This document shows, in pieces, positions 1 through 8,839 of a DNA stretch of 64,000 bases; position 1 is the stretch's first letter, and every line of letters begins with the position of its first letter. The stretch is from Sphingomonas sp. AP4-R1 (lineage in GTDB: Bacteria; Pseudomonadota; Alphaproteobacteria; Sphingomonadales; Sphingomonadaceae): positions 1,440,001-1,504,000 of the forward strand of contig NZ_CP053346.1 in NCBI RefSeq assembly GCF_013113735.1, given 5' to 3'. The notes beneath the pieces were generated by a model that saw only the letters and a list, made by a program, of their open reading frames with translations, searched no databases and was not told where the DNA came from. Position numbers and translations under genes: made by a program.

Positions 1-2040
1 CACCTGCGGCAGGCGCCTGCCGACCGAGGCGGGCAGGACGGCGTTGGCGACCGTCCTGGCATCCGTGTAAGTGACGCTGGCGAGCAGATCGAAGCCCTTC
101 AGCACGTCGCGCCGATCGAACGAGGCCTCCACGCCGCGCGCGCGGGTGCGATCGATATTCTGGACGAAGGTGGCGTAGGTGGTGGTGCCGTTGAGCGGGC
201 CCGTCTGCGAGACGAGCGCGTCCTTGATCACCTCGTTGAACACAGCGAGGCGGATCGTGCCGTGTTCGTCATGCTTTTCCAGCGCCAGTTCCTCGGAGCG
301 GGCGCGTTCGGGCTTCAGGTTCGGATTGGGCGTGGCAGGCACGGGGGTCGTCACGATCTGGTAGAGTTCGCCGACGGTGGGGAAGCGTGAGGCCTGACCG
401 AACGAGGCGCGCGCCGTCCAGCCGGGAATGGGCGTCCAGGCGAGCGTGGCCTTGGGCGAGAAACGCTGCGCACGGCGCTCGGGCTGGAGAGTGCTGATCG
501 CGGGCGAGCGGGAATAGTTCACGCCGTCATAGGCCCGCCACCATTCGGTGCGGCCGCCGACCGTGAGTGTGAGGTTCGGGCGGATATCCCACGCATCCTG
601 CAACCACAGGCCGACGGTGCGCGTCTTGCCGAGCGATTGCAGGTCGAGCGCGCCTTCGCTGCCGGTGCGCCAGTCATTGGTCAGATAACGGCTGCTCTTG
701 ATCTCGAAGCGATCATAATGGGCCCCGAAGCCGAGGCGGTGGCCACCGCCGAGGAAGACGCTGCCATTCGCATCCAGCGTCTGCCAGCCGGTGCCGTCGA
801 GCCGCTGGATCGTGCCTGCGCCGCCCGCCTGCGCGCCGGGCGGCGCCGTGGTGGGGGAGCGCTGGACGTCCTTGTCGTAATCGAACAGCGTGCCGATCAC
901 CTGCCAGTCGAACGCGCCCTCCGATCCCGAGGCGGTGAGGCTGTGCGAGACATGGCGCTGCTCGCGCGTGTAGATGCCGCTGGTGAATGCGGTGGGCGCG
1001 ATCGTGTAGGCGCGGCCATCGATATTGAAGCTGCCGGAATAAGCGGGCGCGCCGTTGGCGGTGAGATAGGTTTCGGCGGAGGAGGTCGTCTCGTCCAGCA
1101 GGAGGCCGCCGACATAGGTGAGGCGCAGGCCGGGCGCGACATCCAGCGCGGCCTTCAATTTGTAGCGATCCTGATGCTGGTTCTCGATGCCGCTCGCACC
1201 GAGGATGCGGACGGCGCCGCCCGTGCGGTTCACGTCCGCGAAGGATCCGGTCGCGGGCGTGCCGGTGGCGGAGGTGGCGGCGGGAACGGCGGCGGTGACG
1301 TAGAGCAGGGGCTGGCTGTCGCTCGACACATGATCGACGCTGGCGAAGAGGCTGAGCGGGCCGAAGCGATCGCCGATCGTGCCGCCGATCTGGCGCGCGG
1401 GTAGCGTATCGCGCGTGCCATATTGGTTATAATTCTGGATGCTCATGCCGGCGGTGACGGTGCCTTCCAGATGATCGGGCAGGCGCGTGGTGATGTTCAC
1501 GACCGCGCCGATGCTGTTACCGGGATAAGCGGCGGAGAAGGGGCCGTAGATCACGTCGATCTTCGCGATCTCCTGTGGGGAGACAAGCGACCAGCGCGGC
1601 GAGGCATTGGTGTTGTTGTTGCCGATCAGCGCCGAGAGCAACGCCCCGTCCGCATAGACGAGGCTCCGCGCGCTGGAGCCGACGCCCGAGGTACGCGTGG
1701 CGAGCGGGGATTGGGTGTCGCCGATGTGGCGCTTCCGCACGAACAGGCTGGGCAGATATTTGAGCGTGTCCTCGACGTTCACCGCATTGACGGTGGTGCG
1801 GATCTGCGCGGCGTCGATCGAGACGGGTGCGGTGGGCGTATTCTGGATCGTGGCGGCCGTCTGCGCACCGACGACGAGGATATCCTGCGTGGGATCGCTG
1901 GCGGTGGCGTCGGCGGCGGTTTCGGCCGGAGTGGCGGCGAAAGCGGGTGCGGCAAGGCAGAGAGGGGCGACAGAGACGAGCAGAGCGGCGGCGCACAGAC
2001 GCGTGCGGGCGCCCGGATGGGCGCTGGGGACAACAGACAT
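1..2040 (-). CDS. TonB-dependent outer-membrane receptor (C-terminus outside window)
   Basis: The frame is open for 680 codons from an ATG at 2040 to the left edge, so the last strands of the barrel are missing. Residues 1-35 form a signal peptide (basic start, Ala/Leu-rich core, cut after AFA). A TonB box-like segment (DILVVGA) follows, then a plug domain with VEDTLKYLPSL, the conserved IDVIYGPFSAAYPGN segment and the VVNITTR plug end. The rest is barrel-like, with NPNLKPERARSEELALE. The family imports metal chelates or other scarce ligands using the TonB-ExbBD motor. The DUF2946 gene just upstream is of a kind often linked to copper-related TonB receptors, so copper is a reasonable but unproven substrate. 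Confidence 0.9.
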   Translation of the reverse strand, partial: MSVVPSAHPGARTRLCAAALLVSVAPLCLAAPAFAATPAETAADATASDPTQDILVVGAQTAATIQNTPTAPVSIDAAQIRTTVNAVNVEDTLKYLPSLFVRKRHIGDTQSPLATRTSGVGSSARSLVYADGALLSALIGNNNTNASPRWSLVSPQEIAKIDVIYGPFSAAYPGNSIGAVVNITTRLPDHLEGTVTAGMSIQNYNQYGTRDTLPARQIGGTIGDRFGPLSLFASVDHVSSDSQPLLYVTAAVPAATSATGTPATGSFADVNRTGGAVRILGASGIENQHQDRYKLKAALDVAPGLRLTYVGGLLLDETTSSAETYLTANGAPAYSGSFNIDGRAYTIAPTAFTSGIYTREQRHVSHSLTASGSEGAFDWQVIGTLFDYDKDVQRSPTTAPPGAQAGGAGTIQRLDGTGWQTLDANGSVFLGGGHRLGFGAHYDRFEIKSSRYLTNDWRTGSEGALDLQSLGKTRTVGLWLQDAWDIRPNLTLTVGGRTEWWRAYDGVNYSRSPAISTLQPERRAQRFSPKATLAWTPIPGWTARASFGQASRFPTVGELYQIVTTPVPATPNPNLKPERARSEELALEKHDEHGTIRLAVFNEVIKDALVSQTGPLNGTTTYATFVQNIDRTRARGVEASFDRRDVLKGFDLLASVTYTDARTVANAVLPASVGRRLPQV

Positions 2041-2096
2041 GGATAACCTTCCGAATCGAAATGAGGCGGACGCAGGAGCGCCGCCGGACGAGTCGA

Positions 2097-2537
2097 TCAG
2101 AAGGTGACGGGTGGTCCGCGCGACGGAGGCGGGGGTGCTGCGAGGCCACGGCCCGGCAGGAGCGTCTGTGCGGCCAGAACCGGCAGCGCGACGGTGAGGA
2201 GGGGCAGCGCGGCGGGGGCGACGAACGGATCGGCCAGATCGAGCGGGCCGCCGAGGCCGGCGAAGGCGCATTCGCGGCTATTATTGTCGCCGCTCTGATG
2301 ATCGCGCTGGTGATGGTCGTTTCCGGCCATCGCCATGTGGTGCATCGACGAGGCGGCGTGCCCGGAGGGCGCCGCAGGCACCGGCGCCATGCCGGAGCAG
2401 GGGACCAGCTGGGGGGAGCCGTCGGCACCGGCATCCCACATGAAGCCGGTCGGCACGAGCAGGCGCATCGCGAGCGCCAGCAGCAGCGCTGCCAGACCCA
2501 GCCGCCAGGGCGCCGATCGTGTCACGAGGGACCGCAT
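2097..2537 (-). CDS. DUF2946-type small membrane protein, His/Met-rich
   Basis: A 146-residue protein with an N-terminal hydrophobic helix (about residues 10-30) followed by PTGFMWD and a QLVPCSGM segment, the usual layout of DUF2946 proteins. The middle is rich in His and Met (SSMHHMAMAGNDHHQRDHQ), which suggests metal handling; a second hydrophobic stretch lies near residues 105-130. The frame extends upstream to 2618, but MRSLVTRSAPW at 2537 gives the normal N-terminus of the family. It lies 56 bases upstream of the TonB receptor on the same strand, so the two probably form one unit. A role in copper uptake or sensing is inference. Confidence 0.75.
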   Translation of the reverse strand: MRSLVTRSAPWRLGLAALLLALAMRLLVPTGFMWDAGADGSPQLVPCSGMAPVPAAPSGHAASSMHHMAMAGNDHHQRDHQSGDNNSRECAFAGLGGPLDLADPFVAPAALPLLTVALPVLAAQTLLPGRGLAAPPPPSRGPPVTF

Positions 2538-2595
2538 CGCGGCACTGTGTCGAATCCGGTGCCACGGGGCAATGAGGAATTGGGAAAGCGGCTCA

Positions 2596-2640
2596 AAAAG
2601 CAGAAAGGGCGGCGCCAAGTGAATGGTGTCGCCCTTTCTG
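2596..2640 (-). terminator. Rho-independent terminator after rplM-rpsI
   Basis: An 11-bp perfect stem (CAGAAAGGGCG / CGCCCTTTCTG, 2601-2640) is followed on the minus strand by CTTTTTG. It lies downstream of rpsI and just upstream of the DUF2946 gene, so it would separate the ribosomal transcript from the receptor operon. Confidence 0.7.
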
Positions 2641-2740
2641 TTGCGGAATCCGGTCTCGAAGCGGTTTGAATGCTTCGATTATGGAATGCCGCGACGTCAG
2701 ACGTGACGGGCTGCGCCCGTCCCGCTGGCCGCCGCGGCGA

Positions 2741-2770
2741 GTCTCCGGATTGCCGAGGCAATCCGGAGAC
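2741..2770 (-). terminator. Strong hairpin just after rpsI stop
   Basis: Perfect 13-bp stem GTCTCCGGATTGC / GCAATCCGGAGAC with a 4-base loop, 9 bases beyond the rpsI stop. There is no T-tract, so it may protect the 3' end or assist the terminator at 2596-2640. A second small hairpin (GACGGG/CCCGTC) lies at 2705-2721. Confidence 0.5.
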
Positions 2771-2779
2771 GCCCGAACC

Positions 2780-3358
2780 TTAGCGCTTCGAGAACTGGAA
2801 GCTGCGGCGGGCCTTGGCCTTGCCGTACTTCTTACGCTCGACCGCGCGGCTGTCGCGGGTGAGGAAGCCGGCGGCCTTGATCGGCGCGCGCAGGATCGGC
2901 TCGTAGCGGGTGATCGCCTGGCTGATGCCATGCTTCACGGCGCCGGCCTGGCCCGACAGACCGCCGCCCGTGACGGTGGCGATCACGTCATACTGGCCCT
3001 CGCGCTCGGAGATACCGAACGGCTGGTTGATGACGAGGCGCAGCGTGGGGCGCGCGAAATAGACTTCCTGATCGCGACCGTTGATCGTGATCTTGCCGGT
3101 GCCGGGCTTCAGCCAGACGCGGGCGACCGCATCCTTACGGCGACCGGTGGCGTAAGCGCGGCCCTGCTTGTCGATCTGCTGCAGGCGCAGCGGCATCGTC
3201 GGCGCGGCCGGCTCTGCGATCTGGCCGGACATGTACGCCTCGGCGTTCACGTCCGCATCGGCGGCAACCGGGGTCGAGACCTGGGCGGGAGCGGCAGCCG
3301 GAGCTTCCTGACCCGTCAGCGCCGCGAGATCGGCGAGGGACTGGCGATTATCGGACAT
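2780..3358 (-). CDS. rpsI: 30S ribosomal protein S9
   Basis: A 192-residue protein. The C-terminal 130 residues are canonical S9: [35 protein letters not shown] and the basic tail ending [11 protein letters not shown], whose last residues reach the ribosomal P site. The first 60 residues are an Ala/Pro-rich extension absent from the 130-residue E. coli protein, as seen in other alphaproteobacteria. The start ATG overlaps the rplM stop by one base (TAATG), so the genes are translationally coupled in the usual rplM-rpsI order. Confidence 0.98.
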   Translation of the reverse strand: MSDNRQSLADLAALTGQEAPAAAPAQVSTPVAADADVNAEAYMSGQIAEPAAPTMPLRLQQIDKQGRAYATGRRKDAVARVWLKPGTGKITINGRDQEVYFARPTLRLVINQPFGISEREGQYDVIATVTGGGLSGQAGAVKHGISQAITRYEPILRAPIKAAGFLTRDSRAVERKKYGKAKARRSFQFSKR

Positions 3359-3837
3359 TATGCGCCCACCTTGTTCTTGCGATTGAGGCTCGCGATGTCG
3401 AGCGTCTCGGGGTTCTGCGCGGTGTGATCATGCTCCGCGCCCTTGAAGACGCGCAGGTTGCGCATCTGCTGGCGGCCGAGCGGGCCGCGCGGGATCATGC
3501 GCTCGACGGCCTTTTCCAGCACGCGCTCCGGGAACTTGCTGTCCAGCACCTTGGCGGCAGTGATGCCCTTGATGCCGCCGGCATAACCGGTGTGCTTGTA
3601 ATAGACCTTCTGGCCCAGCTTCTTGCCGGTGAAGCGCACCTTGTCCGCATTGATGACGATGACGTTGTCGCCGCAATCGATGAAGGGGGTGAAGCTCGGC
3701 TTGTGCTTGCCGCGCAGAATGTTCGCGATGATGGACGCGACGCGGCCGACGACCAGGCCGTCGGCATCGATCAGGTGCCATTTCTTTTCCACCGTGGCGG
3801 GCGTCGCCACCTTGGTGGTCTTGGTCAGAGCCTTCAT
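3358..3837 (-). CDS. rplM: 50S ribosomal protein L13
   Basis: A 159-residue protein with the L13 landmarks: [39 protein letters not shown] and [20 protein letters not shown]13 is an early-assembling large-subunit protein. An in-frame ATG three codons upstream (3846) is possible; MKALTKTT is the family-like start. It is first in the rplM-rpsI operon and is preceded by a candidate promoter at 3941-3969. Confidence 0.98.
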   Translation of the reverse strand: MKALTKTTKVATPATVEKKWHLIDADGLVVGRVASIIANILRGKHKPSFTPFIDCGDNVIVINADKVRFTGKKLGQKVYYKHTGYAGGIKGITAAKVLDSKFPERVLEKAVERMIPRGPLGRQQMRNLRVFKGAEHDHTAQNPETLDIASLNRKNKVGA

Positions 3838-3940
3838 GGGCCTCAAGTCCTCGATTTCCAGGGAAGGATCGCAGGATCAGGCCCGGCGCCCCTCAAAACA
3901 AGCAGGCGCCACCCCGCAAAGGGCAGCGCCAACGACGGGC

Positions 3941-3969
3941 CAAATGCTGGGAGGGGGGCAAAAAGTCAA
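3941..3969 (-). promoter_or_regulatory. Candidate promoter of rplM-rpsI
   Basis: On the minus strand TTGACT (3969-3964) is followed by a 17-base spacer and CATTTG (3946-3941), about 100 bases before the rplM start. The -35 is good, the -10 poor. Confidence 0.35.
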
Positions 3970-3992
3970 GCGAAACAGGGGGATTGATGAGA

Positions 3993-4035
3993 GGTATTGG
4001 GATACCGTGGCGATTGGATGCGGTACTTTAATACC
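3993..4035. promoter_or_regulatory. Pair of palindromic boxes GGTAT-n4-ATACC / GGTAC-n4-ATACC
   Basis: Two 14-base near-palindromes, GGTATTGGGATACC (3993-4006) and GGTACTTTAATACC (4022-4035), have starts 29 bases apart, close to three helical turns. They lie just upstream of the candidate rplM promoter in a 530-base gene-free stretch (3838-4367) that otherwise holds only the repeat at 4241-4322. Their form suggests a dimeric regulator; none is identified. Confidence 0.35.
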
Positions 4036-4240
4036 ATGTGATACGCGAAGTGGCTGAATCGGGCCATTTATTGGGCGAGAATTGTCTCGCTGAATGCCTC
4101 CATGAGAGGGCGTGTGAGGGCTGTGCAACGGTCGCCTGGACGGATGGGTCCCGTCACCCTGCCGCAGATGCGAGTGTTTCGAATCGGGCGGTGGTGTGAA
4201 GGAGGGGGCTAAGCGCGGACTGAACGCCAGCTACCCCCAT

Positions 4241-4322
4241 CCGTTCGTTCTGAGCCTGTCGAAGACCGTGCTGCGAGCGCAGCGCCTGGAGCCCGTGCTT
4301 CGACTTCGCTCAGCACGAACGG
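4241..4322. repeat. Palindromic repeat, type A (CCGTTCGT ... ACGAACGG)
   Basis: Inverted arms CCGTTCGTTCTGAGCCTGTC(GAAG) at 4241-4264 and CTTCGACTTCGCTCAGCACG(AACGG) at 4298-4322. The same family recurs at 9992-10074. It lies 46 bases beyond the ctaA stop, as REP-like elements usually do. The rest of 4036-4240 shows no gene or RNA that I can support. Confidence 0.7.
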
Positions 4323-4367
4323 ACGGAGGTTGGACGCGATTTTACGGGCTGCATCAGGCCGGGGATG

Positions 4368-5408
4368 TCATCGCCGCTGGGGATGTCCGAGCGCGTGGGC
4401 GGACCAGAGGAGCGTGCCGAGCAGCAGGGCGGCGCAGGCCTGGTGCGCGACGGCCAGCGTGATGTCGACGCCGCTCAGCAGCGTGGTGATCCCCAGCACG
4501 ATCTGGAGCAGCAGGATCGCGGCAAGGGCGCGGGCGCGGGCGGGCAGACCGCGCGCGGAAACGGCGCGGGCGACGAGCAGGATCAGCGCCGCCGCCGCGA
4601 GCGCCCACCAGCGATGGACGAACTGCACGACGACGGGATTGGAGACGAGATTGGCGATCACGCTCATGCTCGCCTGCCAGCCGCCCTCCGGGAACAGGCT
4701 GTCGCCCATCAGCGGCCAGGAGGCGAAGGCGTAGCCGGCGCGCAGGCCGGCGGTGAAGGCGCCGAGCGCAAGCTGGAGGACGAGGGCGAGGATGGCGAAG
4801 GCGGGCAGCGCGCGCATCCGGGCGGGACGGGCCGAGCGGTTGCGCGCGAGCGCGAACAGATCGAGCGCCGTCCAGATCAGCACGCCGTAGATCAGCATCG
4901 CCGCGAGCAGATGGATGGCGAGGCGGATATGGCTGACTTCGGTGCGCTCGGTGAGGCCGCTGGCCACCATCCACCAGCCGATCGCGCCCTGCAGGCCGCC
5001 CAGCGCGAAGATCAGCACCGTGCGCCAGCCATAGCCGCGCGGGATCCAGCGCCGCCACCAGAAGACCAGCAGCACGAGGCCCAGCACCGTGCCGATCGTG
5101 CGCGCGAGCAGCCGATGGGCATATTCCCAGAAATAGATGTGCTTGAAGCCTTCCAGCGTCATGTGGCTGTTGAAGGTGCGATATTGGGGGATCGCCTTGT
5201 AGCCGTCGAACTCGGCCTGCCACTGCGCCTCGGTCAAAGGCGGGATGGTGCCGCGGATCGGCTTCCATTCGGTGATCGAAAGGCCGCTCTCGGTGAGCCG
5301 GGTGATGCCGCCGACCGCGACGATCGCGAACACGAGCGCGGCGATGACGAGCAGCCAATATGCCAGCGCACGCGGGCGGGGAGAGGCGACGGCGGGGCGC
5401 ATGGACAT
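4368..5408 (-). CDS. ctaA: Heme A synthase (COX15/CtaA)
   Basis: 346 residues with eight hydrophobic helices. Landmarks include GGITRLTESGLSITEWKPI near residue 35, the EYAHRLLAR loop around 115, QGAIGWWMVASGL around 160 and NPVVVQFVHRWWA around 265; His in EYAHR and VHRWW are the conserved heme-ligand type. The enzyme hydroxylates the C8 methyl of heme O to make heme A for aa3-type cytochrome oxidase in the inner membrane. It is the alphaproteobacterial COX15-like form. No oxidase genes lie beside it. An ATG two codons further in is also possible. Confidence 0.95.
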   Translation of the reverse strand: MSMRPAVASPRPRALAYWLLVIAALVFAIVAVGGITRLTESGLSITEWKPIRGTIPPLTEAQWQAEFDGYKAIPQYRTFNSHMTLEGFKHIYFWEYAHRLLARTIGTVLGLVLLVFWWRRWIPRGYGWRTVLIFALGGLQGAIGWWMVASGLTERTEVSHIRLAIHLLAAMLIYGVLIWTALDLFALARNRSARPARMRALPAFAILALVLQLALGAFTAGLRAGYAFASWPLMGDSLFPEGGWQASMSVIANLVSNPVVVQFVHRWWALAAAALILLVARAVSARGLPARARALAAILLLQIVLGITTLLSGVDITLAVAHQACAALLLGTLLWSAHALGHPQRR

Positions 5409-5490
5409 GGTCGCGCGCTAGGAGCGTGGGACGGGGGCGTCAATTCGGTCGATTTGTCTCAGGGGGAGGGGTGTCCCCCTCTTTCCCTTT

Positions 5491-5585
5491 CCGTCATGCT
5501 GAACTCGTTCCAGCATCCATGATCTGCCGTATGTGCTTGATGCGGCGGTCGGGTCATGGACCCTGAAACGAGTTCAGGGTGACGG
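5491..5585. repeat. Palindromic repeat, type B (CCGTCATGCTGAACTCG...)
   Basis: Arms CCGTCATGCTGAACTCGTTC... (5491-5522) and ...ACGAGTTCAGGGTGACGG (5554-5585) pair over most of their length, separated by about 30 bases. It lies in the 277-base gap between ctaA and the Fur-family gene, where both genes begin, so it is unusual for this repeat class in being upstream of both. Confidence 0.65.
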
Positions 5586-5685
5586 CTGGGGTTATGAGGC
5601 GGCGGCGCCCGATCTGCCTCGCTTGCAACGGCCATCGACGCCCACCGCGCTTGTGATGCGGCGTGTGGCGGCCTAATTAACCGTC

Positions 5686-6150
5686 ATGGCCCATGTCCAC
5701 ACCGTCCATTCGGGCAGCGCGCTCGGTGAAGCGGCGCAGCGTGCGCTGGAGGCGTCCGGCGAGCAATGGACCGCGATGCGATCCGACGTGTACGAGGCGC
5801 TCGCCGGCTTCGAGAAACCCGCGTCCGCTTATGATATAGCCGAGGCGGTGAGCCGCGCGCAGGATCGCCGCGTCGCCGCCAACAGCGTCTATCGCATCCT
5901 CGATCTGTTCGTGGCGAAGAATCTCGCCCAGCGGATCGAGAGCGCCAACGCCTATGTCGTCAACGCGCATCCAGCGTGCCGCCATGATTGCATCTTCCTG
6001 ATCTGCGATGGCTGCGGCCGTATCGCCCATGTCGACGATGATCGCCTTACCGATGGCGTGCGGGCGGCGGCGGTGCGTGCAGGTTTTGCACCTGCGCGTC
6101 CGGTGATCGAGGTGCATGGGCGTTGCGCAGAATGCACGGCCCGACCCTAA
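5686..6150 (+). CDS. Fur-family transcriptional regulator (Zur-like)
   Basis: 154 residues. The winged-helix half includes MRSDVYEALAGFEKPASAYD and NSVYRILDLFVAKNLAQRI; the dimerisation half carries HPACRHDCIFLICDGCG, and the end carries HGRCAECTARP. The two CxxC pairs match the structural Cys4 zinc site of Zur and other Fur-family members. Zur proteins repress zinc uptake genes when zinc is replete. No zinc transporter is adjacent, so the ligand assignment is tentative; general Fur membership is secure. The first 8 residues are His-rich. It stands alone, 71 bases before dxs. Confidence 0.85.
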   Translation: MAHVHTVHSGSALGEAAQRALEASGEQWTAMRSDVYEALAGFEKPASAYDIAEAVSRAQDRRVAANSVYRILDLFVAKNLAQRIESANAYVVNAHPACRHDCIFLICDGCGRIAHVDDDRLTDGVRAAAVRAGFAPARPVIEVHGRCAECTARP

Positions 6151-6221
6151 ACGGTTGCCGGGGTAGCATTGCCGAATTGTGGCGCCTAAGCAGCCCTTAA
6201 GAAATTAGAGTCCTTAGCCCC

Positions 6222-8147
6222 ATGACAGAACGCCCCACGACCCCCCTGCTGGACCAGATCGATACCCCCGTGGCGCTGCGCGCCCTGCCGCCCGAAAAGC
6301 TGGCGCAGGTGGCGGACGAGCTGCGCTCCGAAACGATTTCCGCCGTCTCGGTGACGGGCGGACATCTGGGGGCGGGACTGGGCGTGGTGGAGCTGACGGT
6401 GGCGCTCCATTATGTGTTCGACACGCCCGACGACCGGCTGATCTGGGACGTGGGCCACCAGGCCTATCCCCACAAAATCCTGACCGGGCGCCGCGACCGG
6501 ATCCGCACGCTGCGCCAGGGCGGCGGCCTTTCGGGTTTCACGAAGCGCTCCGAGAGCGAATATGATCCGTTCGGGGCGGCGCACAGCTCCACCTCCATCT
6601 CGGCGGCGGTCGGCTTCGCCGTCGCCAACAAGATGATGGACAAGCCGGGCAAGGCGATCGCCGTGATCGGCGACGGCGCGATGTCCGCCGGCATGGCCTA
6701 TGAGGCGATGAACAATGCCGGCGAGGCGGGCAACCGCCTGATCGTGATCCTGAACGACAACGACATGTCGATCGCGCCGCCGGTGGGCGGGCTTTCGGCG
6801 TCGCTGGCGCGGATCGTCTCCGGCCGCAGCTTCCTCACGCTGCGCGATCTGGCGAAGAAGGTGGCCAAGCGCCTGCCGCGCCCGCTCGCCGAGGGCCTGA
6901 AGAAGACCGACGAATTCGCCCGCGCGATCACGATGGGCGGCACGCTCTTCGAGGAACTGGGCTTCTATTATGTCGGCCCGGTCGACGGCCACAATCTGGA
7001 TCACCTGATCCCGATTCTGGAGAATGTGCGCGATGCGGCCGAGGGGCCGTGCCTGATCCACGTCGTGACGCAGAAGGGCAAGGGCTATGCCCCCGCCGAG
7101 GCCGCGGCCGACAAATATCACGGCGTCCAGAAGTTCGACGTCGTCTCCGGCCAGCAGGTGAAGGCGCCGGCGGGGCCGCCTTCCTATCAGAATGTGTTCG
7201 GCGACGCGCTCGTCGAGGAAGCCAAGCGCGACAATACGATCTGCGCGATCACGGCCGCCATGCCCTCGGGCACGGGCGTGGACCGTTTCGCCAAGGCGTT
7301 TCCGGATCGCGCGTTCGACGTGGGCATCGCCGAGCAGCATGCGGTGACGTTCGCCGCCGGACTCGCCGCGCAGGGCATGCGGCCTTTCTGCGCGATCTAT
7401 TCCACCTTCCTGCAGCGTGCCTACGATCAGGTGGTGCATGACGTGGCGATCCAGAATCTGCCGGTGCGCTTCGCGATCGATCGCGCGGGCCTGGTGGGTG
7501 CGGACGGCGCGACCCATGCGGGCAGCTTCGACGTCACCTATCTGGCGTCGCTTCCCAATTTCGTGGTGATGGCCCCCGCCGACGAGGCGGAACTGGTCCA
7601 CATGACGCACACCGCCGCGCTGCACGACAGCGGCCCGATCGCCTTCCGCTATCCGCGCGGCAACGGCACGGGCGTGGATCTGCCGACCGTTCCGGAGCGG
7701 CTGGAGATCGGCAAGGGCCGGGTCGTGCGCGAGGGCAAGACCGTGGCGATCCTGTCGCTCGGCACGCGGCTGGGCGAGGCGATGGCCGCCGCCGAGAAGC
7801 TGGAGGCGCAGGGCCTTTCCACCACCGTGGCCGATCTGCGCTTCGCCAAGCCGCTGGATCAGGCCCTGATCCGCAAGCTGCTGGCGACGCACGAAGTGGC
7901 GGTCACGCTGGAAGAGAATGCGATCGGCGGGCTCGGCGCGCATGTGCTGACGCTGGCCTCCGACGAGGGGCTGATCGATGCGGGGCTGAAGCTCCGCACG
8001 CTGCGCCTGCCCGATACGTTCCAGGATCATGACAAGCCCGAACGGCAATATGCCGAGGCGCGGCTGGATGCGGACGCGATCGTGGAAACGGTGTTGACGG
8101 CGCTGCGCAGCAATTCGGCGACGGTGGCGCGGGGAGCGCGCGCCTGA
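6222..8147 (+). CDS. dxs: 1-deoxy-D-xylulose-5-phosphate synthase
   Basis: 641 residues, full length for Dxs. It condenses pyruvate with glyceraldehyde 3-phosphate, the thiamine-diphosphate-dependent first step of the MEP isoprenoid pathway. The ThDP motif runs from [18 protein letters not shown] (about 150) to NDNDMS (about 178). The pyrimidine domain has [16 protein letters not shown] with the catalytic Glu, followed by the [15 protein letters not shown] loop. Its TGA overlaps the ATG of the next small membrane protein (TGATG), so the two are coupled. A GC-rich hairpin after that gene probably ends the transcript. Confidence 0.98.
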   Translation: MTERPTTPLLDQIDTPVALRALPPEKLAQVADELRSETISAVSVTGGHLGAGLGVVELTVALHYVFDTPDDRLIWDVGHQAYPHKILTGRRDRIRTLRQGGGLSGFTKRSESEYDPFGAAHSSTSISAAVGFAVANKMMDKPGKAIAVIGDGAMSAGMAYEAMNNAGEAGNRLIVILNDNDMSIAPPVGGLSASLARIVSGRSFLTLRDLAKKVAKRLPRPLAEGLKKTDEFARAITMGGTLFEELGFYYVGPVDGHNLDHLIPILENVRDAAEGPCLIHVVTQKGKGYAPAEAAADKYHGVQKFDVVSGQQVKAPAGPPSYQNVFGDALVEEAKRDNTICAITAAMPSGTGVDRFAKAFPDRAFDVGIAEQHAVTFAAGLAAQGMRPFCAIYSTFLQRAYDQVVHDVAIQNLPVRFAIDRAGLVGADGATHAGSFDVTYLASLPNFVVMAPADEAELVHMTHTAALHDSGPIAFRYPRGNGTGVDLPTVPERLEIGKGRVVREGKTVAILSLGTRLGEAMAAAEKLEAQGLSTTVADLRFAKPLDQALIRKLLATHEVAVTLEENAIGGLGAHVLTLASDEGLIDAGLKLRTLRLPDTFQDHDKPERQYAEARLDADAIVETVLTALRSNSATVARGARA

Positions 8148-8425
8148 TGCGCCTTGGCCGGGGCGTGAAGGACGGTCTGATCCTGCTGTTCCTGTGGATC
8201 ATGGCGATCCTGCTGATCGCGGCCGTGTTCGTGGCGACGTGGTTCTCGATCTACGTGCTGGCCGAACCGCTTTACTGGGCGCTCCAGAAACAGGTGAGCG
8301 CGGGCGCCTTCTATTTCCTCGGCCTGCTGATGATGGTGCTGTGGCCGCTCGCTTTGTTCGGGCTGGCCTTCCTGCTGCTGCGCTTCTTCGCCTTCATCGC
8401 GAAACGGGTCCGCCGCTCCTTCTGA
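8147..8425 (+). CDS. Small two-helix inner-membrane protein, function unknown
   Basis: 92 residues with two hydrophobic segments (about 10-38 and 48-80), a basic N-terminus ([10 protein letters not shown]) and a basic C-terminus (FIAKRVRRSF), so both ends probably face the cytoplasm. Its start overlaps the dxs stop by one base. I recognise no family; the coupling to dxs suggests a role tied to isoprenoid or membrane supply but proves nothing. Confidence 0.75.
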   Translation: MRLGRGVKDGLILLFLWIMAILLIAAVFVATWFSIYVLAEPLYWALQKQVSAGAFYFLGLLMMVLWPLALFGLAFLLLRFFAFIAKRVRRSF

Positions 8426-8427
8426 CG

Positions 8428-8453
8428 GGCGCCGGATCGATCGGCGCCGTTTC
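8428..8453 (+). terminator. Probable terminator after dxs operon
   Basis: Stem GGCGCCG (8428-8434) pairs with CGGCGCC (8442-8448), 7-base loop, followed by GTTTCT, starting just after the stop of the small membrane protein. Confidence 0.6.
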
Positions 8454-8839
8454 TCCGCGAGGTGGCCGGATCCGGCTTCGGGCGCAGCGGCCGGTCTGCG
8501 CCGTCTGCTCGGTGGCGAACCGGCAGTCGCTCAACCATTTCTCGCTATAGTCAAATGGGACTGCCTGGCCGTAATGCTATGTCGAGGCACGTTGGGTTTA
8601 CAATATAGAAATAGAGTCCAGGAATCACCATTCACGATATTAACATGGTGTTATAAGGTTATTATGGCGAAATCCGCCAAATCCCGCCCCGGAAAGTCAA
8701 ACGATTCCAGGATGGTTTGATTTTGTTCGCGCAAAATCCCTGAATACTGGACGAAAATCGGGAACAACCGTAAATAACAGCGCATTCTGCCGTGGAAATG
8801 GAACGGATGGACTCGGCGAAGTCTTCCGGAGGATATGGC
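8454..8839. other. AT-richer gene-free stretch upstream of the PilZ-like gene
   Basis: About 385 bases without a gene I can support. The part from 8550 to 8790 is clearly richer in A and T than its surroundings and should hold the promoter of the following gene, but I see no pair of -35/-10 boxes good enough to call. The SD GGAGG at 8828-8832 sets the next start. Confidence 0.5.

Noticed and set aside
637-1404. Plus-strand frames under the TonB receptor, also 1423-2046
   Set aside because: Gly/Arg-rich antisense frames; the receptor frame is continuous and has plug and barrel motifs.
4160-4190. Possible tRNA T-loop (TTTCGAATC)
   Set aside because: No flanking stems, anticodon arm or acceptor stem can be drawn.
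4365-5522. Plus-strand 385-codon frame opposite ctaA
   Set aside because: Antisense shadow, Glu/Arg/Gly-rich, while the minus strand encodes a clear eight-helix heme A synthase.
6186-8048. A 620-codon open frame on the minus strand opposite dxs
   Set aside because: Shadow of dxs; composition dominated by Arg, His, Gly and Ala with no motif.
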